From Dehalococcoidales bacterium (lineage in GTDB: Bacteria > Chloroflexota > Dehalococcoidia > Dehalococcoidales > UBA5627): a stretch of DNA of 10,076 nucleotides. Below, piece after piece: positions 5,536 to 10,076 of the stretch. The stretch is taken from positions 1 through 10,076 of the forward strand of contig JAAYAZ010000232.1 of assembly GCA_012719115.1 (NCBI GenBank). The letters are read 5' to 3'. The notes beneath the pieces were generated by a model that was not told the DNA's origin, searched no databases, and saw only the letters and a program-made list of their open reading frames with translations. Position numbers and translations under genes: made by a program. Every line of letters begins with the position of its first letter. Position 1 is the stretch's first letter.

Positions 5536-8500
5536 ATGAACTTCATTCATCTTCACGTACATTCACAATACAGCTTTCTCGACGGAGCTTCCACCATTGA
5601 CGACCTGTTGCAGAAGGCAGAACAGCTTAAAATGCCCGCTATTGCTTTAACAGACCACAACCGATTGACCGGTGCTATCCGTTTCTACGAAAAAGCGAAA
5701 GCATTGGATATAAAACCTATAATCGGCGTAGAACTATCCTTAGAAGGCGGGCATCACCTCACGCTTTTGTGTAAAAACAAGCAGGGTTATTCCAATCTTT
5801 GCAGTTTGATTACAGAGGCACACCTGTCAAACAGGGGGAAAGCTCCGCTTGCCTCAAAAGAAATGCTTTCTAAATATAACGAGGGGTTGATAGCTCTTTC
5901 CGGCTGTGATAAAGGGGAATTGCCTGTCCTTCTGAATAACGGCAAAATTGATGATGTAAACGCCGCCTCTGATTTCTATCGCGAAGTCTATGGCAATGAT
6001 TTCTTTATAGAACTTATCCGTTACCCTCAAAAAGAGTATATGGCAAACAGCTATCGGTTAATCGAATTTGCCAATGAAAAAGGATTGCCCGTTGTTGCCA
6101 CCAACAATGTCCACTACGCCGATATGGACAGATATAGGATAAAAGAACTGTTGAATGCCATCGACCAAAACATTCCTGTATCAAAGTTAAACGACTTTCG
6201 CACCGTGGAGCAATACCTCAAATCTGCTAAAGAAATGGAAGGGTTGTTTTCGGATATTCCGGAGGCTATCGAAATGACTGCAGAAATTGCCGGCAGGTGC
6301 AATTTCGAGCCGGAACTGGGGAAGTTGCATTTCCCGGGATTTGGCGTTCCCAAAGGGGAAACCGAATCCTCTTATCTTTCGAAAATAGCTTTAAAAGGCG
6401 TCCGAAAAAGATATGAGATATTATCCCCATCGGTTATGGAAAGATTGCAATACGAACTGGCAACAATTGAAAAGCTCGGTTTTTGCGGCTACTTCCTGGT
6501 TGTCTGGGATATAGTCAGGTGGGCAAGAGCTTGCAATATCAGGTGCCAGGCGAGGGGTAGCGCCGTAGACAGTCTGGTGGTATATGCTCTTGGGATAAGC
6601 ACCATAGACCCTGTAAAGCATAACCTGCTCTTCGAACGCTTTATGCATGAATTAAGGCGGGAACCACCCGATATCGACCTGGATATGGACCGCAGGCGTC
6701 GTGACGAGGTCAGGAATTATATATACGACAGGTACGGTGCCGAAAATGTTTCCTGCATCGGAACAATTAACACATATATGGCAAGGGGGGCAATCAGGGA
6801 TGTCGGAAAGGCGCTCGCACTTCCTAAAGAAATAATTGAAGAGGCTTGCGCAGGAATCCACTGGCTATCGGCGGCACAACTTTTACAAAAGATGGATACC
6901 CGTCCCGAACTGAAGAACAGCGATATCTATCACCGTCCCGAAATGGAGGATTTTTTCAAGATGTGCGCTTCGATTGACGGCTTTCCCAAACACCTTTCGG
7001 TGCACCTGGGCGGTTTATTAATCGGAGATGAAAAGCTGTCAGGTATGGTCCCGCTGGAATATTCGAGCGGCGGGGATATCATCAGTCAATACGACAAGGA
7101 CGATATCGAGAAACTGGGTATCGTCAAGATGGACCTGCTGGCATTGCCTACTCTTACTGTGATTGAAGATACCATTACAAATATCAAAAAAAACCGCAAT
7201 ATAGATATAGACCTTGATAATATAGACCGCAACGACACCCAAGCGTTTGCCATACTAAGGGAAGGTAAAGCTATCGGCGCCTTTCAACTGGAATCCCCTG
7301 CCCAGCGTGAAATGGCGGGAAGATTATTACCGGACCGATACGAGGATATCATTATCTCGATATCGCTGGTAAGGCCGGGGCCGCTCAAATCCAATATGGA
7401 TAAGGACTATCTGCCGCGCCGCCACGGTAAAAAAGCGGTGACATATCTTCATCCGAAGCTGAAAAATGCCTTAGACGAAACGCTGGGTGTCATCCTGTAT
7501 CAGGAGCAGGTTTTGAAAGTGGCACACGACCTTGCCGGTATGAGCTATGCCGAAGCGGATGGGTTCAGAAGGGCGATGACCCATGACCGTTCCGGGGAGG
7601 AAATGGAAAAGATGAGAAAGTCTTTTATCTTGTCCGCTGCCAAAAACGGAGTGAGCCGGAAAATATCCGAAAAGGTATTTGAACAACTGGCAGCCTTTGC
7701 CGCCTATGGATTCTGCAAAGCACACGCCGCCGCCTATGCCGAACTGGCTTACCAGACCTTGTGGCTGAAATGCCATTATCCGGCAGAGTTTTTTGCCGCT
7801 ATATTATCTAACCAGCCGATGGGTTATTACCCGCCTCGTGTGCTGCTGGCTGAGGCTAAAAGAAGCGGTGTGAAAATATTGCCGCTTGATATCAATCGTT
7901 CACTTAGAGATTATTCTGTTGAAGGGAATGCTATCAGAATCGGCTTTATGCAGCTTAAAGGCCTCTCATCCGAAGCTATCGAATCGATATTAAGTGAAAG
8001 GGATAAATCGAATTTTAATTCATTCAGAGATTTTATATTAAGGGTTGGTATAAATCGTAACTCGGCAGAGAATCTTATTAAAACCGGCGCCTGCTCGGCT
8101 TTCGGTACGGCAGACGGGTTATTATCTGAAATTCCAAAGCTTTTCAATCTAAAGCACAAGTATTTAAAAGGCAGCTTACCGATGTTTGCGGATATTGACA
8201 TATTTGAGGCTGCCACGCCGGAAAAATCAAAAGGCAGCCGGGGAGCAGATATATTTATCGAGCGCAAGTTGCTTTCGCTGGATATCTCTTCACATCCGCT
8301 CAACTTCTTCAACATCAATGCCGGCATTACACATATGAAAGACCTGAAGGATAAAAGTACCGGAAATACAGTCAGCATTGCCGGCTCGGTAATCCGCTAC
8401 CAGACACCGCCTACCAGAAACGGAAAGCGGGTTATGTATATCATAATGGAGGACGGCACCGGTATTGCCGATATCACTGTTTTTAATGACGTTCAGGAAA

Positions 8501-8619
8501 AATACGGGAACATTTTATTCAGAGAGGGCTGGTTGCTGGTAAGGGGCAAAATACAAAGAAGGGGACCGAAAGCCTTATCCATCATTGCGGAAGAATTGTC
8601 GCCGCTAACGTTAAGTTAA
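5536..8619 (+). CDS. dnaE2: Error-prone DNA polymerase III alpha subunit, DnaE2/ImuC type
   Basis: 1027 residues, matching DnaE2 (about 1000-1100) rather than replicative DnaE1 (about 1160). The N-terminal PHP domain (~1-210) keeps most metal ligands: H7 and H9 in HLHVHS, D40-H41 in LTDHN, E66 in GVELS, and H193 in TNNVHYA, where DnaE1-like proteins have TNDVHY. The palm carries PDIDLD with D381 and D383, and KMDLLAL with D533, together the probable catalytic triad. The fingers contain LVRPGP and LYQEQVLKVAHDLAGMSYAEAD. QPMGYYPP at 760-767 is a DnaE2 hallmark, followed by a helix-hairpin-helix region (~800-855) and a C-terminal OB fold (~945-1020). Start ATG 5536 has AGGA 7 bases upstream. 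I see no long tau-binding C-terminal domain, and only a poor candidate clamp motif near LPMF (881-884). Expected role: damage-induced translesion synthesis, normally with ImuA/ImuB. Confidence 0.93.
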   Translation: MNFIHLHVHSQYSFLDGASTIDDLLQKAEQLKMPAIALTDHNRLTGAIRFYEKAKALDIKPIIGVELSLEGGHHLTLLCKNKQGYSNLCSLITEAHLSNRGKAPLASKEMLSKYNEGLIALSGCDKGELPVLLNNGKIDDVNAASDFYREVYGNDFFIELIRYPQKEYMANSYRLIEFANEKGLPVVATNNVHYADMDRYRIKELLNAIDQNIPVSKLNDFRTVEQYLKSAKEMEGLFSDIPEAIEMTAEIAGRCNFEPELGKLHFPGFGVPKGETESSYLSKIALKGVRKRYEILSPSVMERLQYELATIEKLGFCGYFLVVWDIVRWARACNIRCQARGSAVDSLVVYALGISTIDPVKHNLLFERFMHELRREPPDIDLDMDRRRRDEVRNYIYDRYGAENVSCIGTINTYMARGAIRDVGKALALPKEIIEEACAGIHWLSAAQLLQKMDTRPELKNSDIYHRPEMEDFFKMCASIDGFPKHLSVHLGGLLIGDEKLSGMVPLEYSSGGDIISQYDKDDIEKLGIVKMDLLALPTLTVIEDTITNIKKNRNIDIDLDNIDRNDTQAFAILREGKAIGAFQLESPAQREMAGRLLPDRYEDIIISISLVRPGPLKSNMDKDYLPRRHGKKAVTYLHPKLKNALDETLGVILYQEQVLKVAHDLAGMSYAEADGFRRAMTHDRSGEEMEKMRKSFILSAAKNGVSRKISEKVFEQLAAFAAYGFCKAHAAAYAELAYQTLWLKCHYPAEFFAAILSNQPMGYYPPRVLLAEAKRSGVKILPLDINRSLRDYSVEGNAIRIGFMQLKGLSSEAIESILSERDKSNFNSFRDFILRVGINRNSAENLIKTGACSAFGTADGLLSEIPKLFNLKHKYLKGSLPMFADIDIFEAATPEKSKGSRGADIFIERKLLSLDISSHPLNFFNINAGITHMKDLKDKSTGNTVSIAGSVIRYQTPPTRNGKRVMYIIMEDGTGIADITVFNDVQEKYGNILFREGWLLVRGKIQRRGPKALSIIAEELSPLTLS

Positions 8620-8714
8620 TTTAAGATTGAGTGGGGGAATATAGTTGTACTTGTGCCTTGCCACTCGGAAAGTATAAATCTTCCTTACAATACAACAGAT
8701 TAAATAGAATAAGA

Positions 8715-8747
8715 TAACAGAGCCACCTTTTTGGGATGGCTCTGTTA
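8715..8747. terminator. Bidirectional hairpin terminator between convergent genes
   Basis: TAACAGAGCCA (8715-8725) and TGGCTCTGTTA (8737-8747) form a perfect 11-bp stem with an 11-base loop. It lies between the 3' ends of dnaE2 and the symporter. On the minus strand it is followed by a fairly T-rich tail (TCTTATTCTATTT); on the plus strand the tail is poor. It therefore fits the symporter best and could also stop dnaE2 transcripts. Confidence 0.75.
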
Positions 8748-8790
8748 ATAATCGGTGATATTTACTTTAGCTGGTTACCAGCATTGTCCT

Positions 8791-10076
8791 TTATTTCTCA
8801 TCCGCAACCATTTGAAACTCTTCCATAATTTCCTGCTCGGGTTCTTTTGTAAGCCTTGATACAATAAAAATTGCCAGACATGATAATAGGAATGCAGGTA
8901 ATAATTCGTAAATGCCGAATACTCCGCCGATAGGTTTAAGCAATAGTTTCCATATAAATACCATTCCGCCGCCGGTTAACATACCGGCGATTGCTCCGGC
9001 TCTTGTTGTTTTTTTCCAGAACAATGAAAACAGTACTATAGGCCCGAATGTTGCCCCGAATCCGGCCCAGGCAAATGAAACCACTTTAAATATGACGCTG
9101 TTTTCGTCCAAAGCGATAATAACACCGACAATTGCGACTACCAGTAATGTTATTCTGGTAATCATCATTATCTGCTTATCGGTAGCATCCTTTTTCATAA
9201 TTCCATGATATACATTCTTTGCAAATGCCGAAGACGCAATCAGTAAATATGAATCCGAAGAACTCATTGTAGCCGCTAATATTCCGGTTAGAAATATTCC
9301 TCCTACAAATGCCGGCAGCAATCCGGTCGACATTATAATAAATATACTTTCAGAAGCGCTCTGGGTCAGCAATTCCGTAGGATACAGTGCCCTACCTATA
9401 ATTCCAATAGCAACAGCGGCAAAAAGTGAAATTACACACCAAATAACTGCTATTCTTCTGGACTTTTTCAATTCGGCAGGTTTATTTATAGCCATGAATC
9501 TAAGTAATACCTGAGGCATACCGAAATATCCTAGCCCCCACGAAAGAGTGGAAATAATAGTGAGAAATCCGTATGTCCCCGCGGCTCCGAACAAGGCTTC
9601 CCCTGTTCCGGATACCTGTTGAACTCCGTCTACAACCTGAGGGGAAGCAATTCCAAAGAAGTCAAAAAATCCGGGGATACTCTTTGCGTTTTGGATAACT
9701 TCCGAAATACCGCCTGCAGCGGAAACACCGGCTATTGTAACAACAGTTAATGCCAGTATCATTACAATACCCTGAACAAAATCAGATACGCTTTCAGCAA
9801 GGAAACCACCGATTAGTGTATAAAGTATTACGATAAAAGCGCCAAATATCATAATCGGCTGATAACTTACATCGAACAATGTGCTGAAAAGTTTTCCGAA
9901 TGTTACAAAACAACTGGCAGCATATACAGAGAAAAACACCAAAATAAATACCGCTGCAATACCCAGTATGACTTTTTTATTCTCTCTATACCTGTTACTT
10001 AGAAACTCCGGTATTGTTATTGCGTTACCTGCAACAACAGAATACCGTCTGAGGCGTTTAGCAACCAACAGCCAGT
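8791..10076 (-). CDS. putP: Sodium:solute symporter, PutP (sodium/proline) type, N-terminus cut by window edge
   Basis: An SSF-family secondary transporter in the inner membrane, coupling Na+ entry to solute uptake. The reading frame is open to the window end; upstream codons read W-L-L, continuing the TM3 motif, so the TTG at 10068 is not a real start. About 75 residues, including the first transmembrane helices, are missing. PutP-like markers are LRRYSVVAGNAITIPEFLS, GYFGMPQVLLRFMAI, and LAATMSSSDSYLLIA. In the last, the two serines occupy the place of PutP S340/T341 in the Na2 site. Around ten hydrophobic spans remain, ending in an acidic tail. PutP D55 cannot be checked. Proline is the best substrate guess, but pantothenate or another organic solute is possible. 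It ends in a strong terminator hairpin, so it is the last gene of its unit. Confidence 0.92.
   Translation of the reverse strand, partial: WLLVAKRLRRYSVVAGNAITIPEFLSNRYRENKKVILGIAAVFILVFFSVYAASCFVTFGKLFSTLFDVSYQPIMIFGAFIVILYTLIGGFLAESVSDFVQGIVMILALTVVTIAGVSAAGGISEVIQNAKSIPGFFDFFGIASPQVVDGVQQVSGTGEALFGAAGTYGFLTIISTLSWGLGYFGMPQVLLRFMAINKPAELKKSRRIAVIWCVISLFAAVAIGIIGRALYPTELLTQSASESIFIIMSTGLLPAFVGGIFLTGILAATMSSSDSYLLIASSAFAKNVYHGIMKKDATDKQIMMITRITLLVVAIVGVIIALDENSVIFKVVSFAWAGFGATFGPIVLFSLFWKKTTRAGAIAGMLTGGGMVFIWKLLLKPIGGVFGIYELLPAFLLSCLAIFIVSRLTKEPEQEIMEEFQMVADEK

Noticed and set aside
7911..8378. 155-codon minus-strand open frame inside dnaE2
   Set aside because: It is antisense to the well-conserved C-terminal part of the polymerase and shows no family features.
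10066..10068. TTG as the start codon of the symporter
   Set aside because: The frame stays open to the window edge, and the upstream codons continue a conserved PutP-type motif; the gene is simply truncated.

Overview
This is about 10 kb of AT-leaning bacterial chromosome with seven real genes and short intergenic gaps. Two of the seven are cut by the window edges: the first gene loses its C-terminus and the last its N-terminus. Gene content suggests an anaerobe-type Chloroflexota, possibly Dehalococcoidia-like. The clues are a DnaE2-like polymerase paired with a DUF6504 protein, a Gram-positive-style SOS box, a DUF2779 nuclease, and GTG/TTG starts. This placement is inference from protein style only. 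I see no rRNA, tRNA, CRISPR array, transposase or integrase.

Left block (1-4143, all minus strand, read right to left). A STAS-domain protein fused to a DUF1990-like domain lies 5 bp upstream of a phytoene-desaturase-like FAD oxidoreductase. After 68 bp come a small DEDDy-type RNase H-fold exonuclease and, 9 bp further, a DUF2779 protein. The DUF2779 protein joins a Cas4/RecB-like PD-(D/E)XK nuclease, with four cysteines that could hold an Fe-S cluster, to an RNase H-like domain. The nuclease pair looks like one transcription unit. Whether it belongs with the oxidoreductase pair is open.

Centre (4294-8619). A DUF72/YecE-family gene (minus) and a two-gene operon, DUF6504 then dnaE2-like polymerase (plus), diverge from a 105 bp intergenic region. 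The plus-strand promoter there is close to consensus (TTGATT, 17 bp, TATAAT). A perfect GAAC-N4-GTTC dyad, the core of the Bacillus-type LexA box, sits between its -35 and -10. The simplest reading is an SOS-induced translesion-synthesis module, a reduced 'mutasome' with no imuA, imuB or dinB next to it.

Right block (8620-10076). An 11-bp perfect-stem hairpin lies between the convergent ends of dnaE2 and a PutP-type sodium/solute symporter that runs off the right edge. The symporter looks like ordinary transport housekeeping unrelated to the repair genes.

The window therefore holds at least two independent DNA-processing units. The most notable signal is the operator-in-promoter architecture at 5220-5248.
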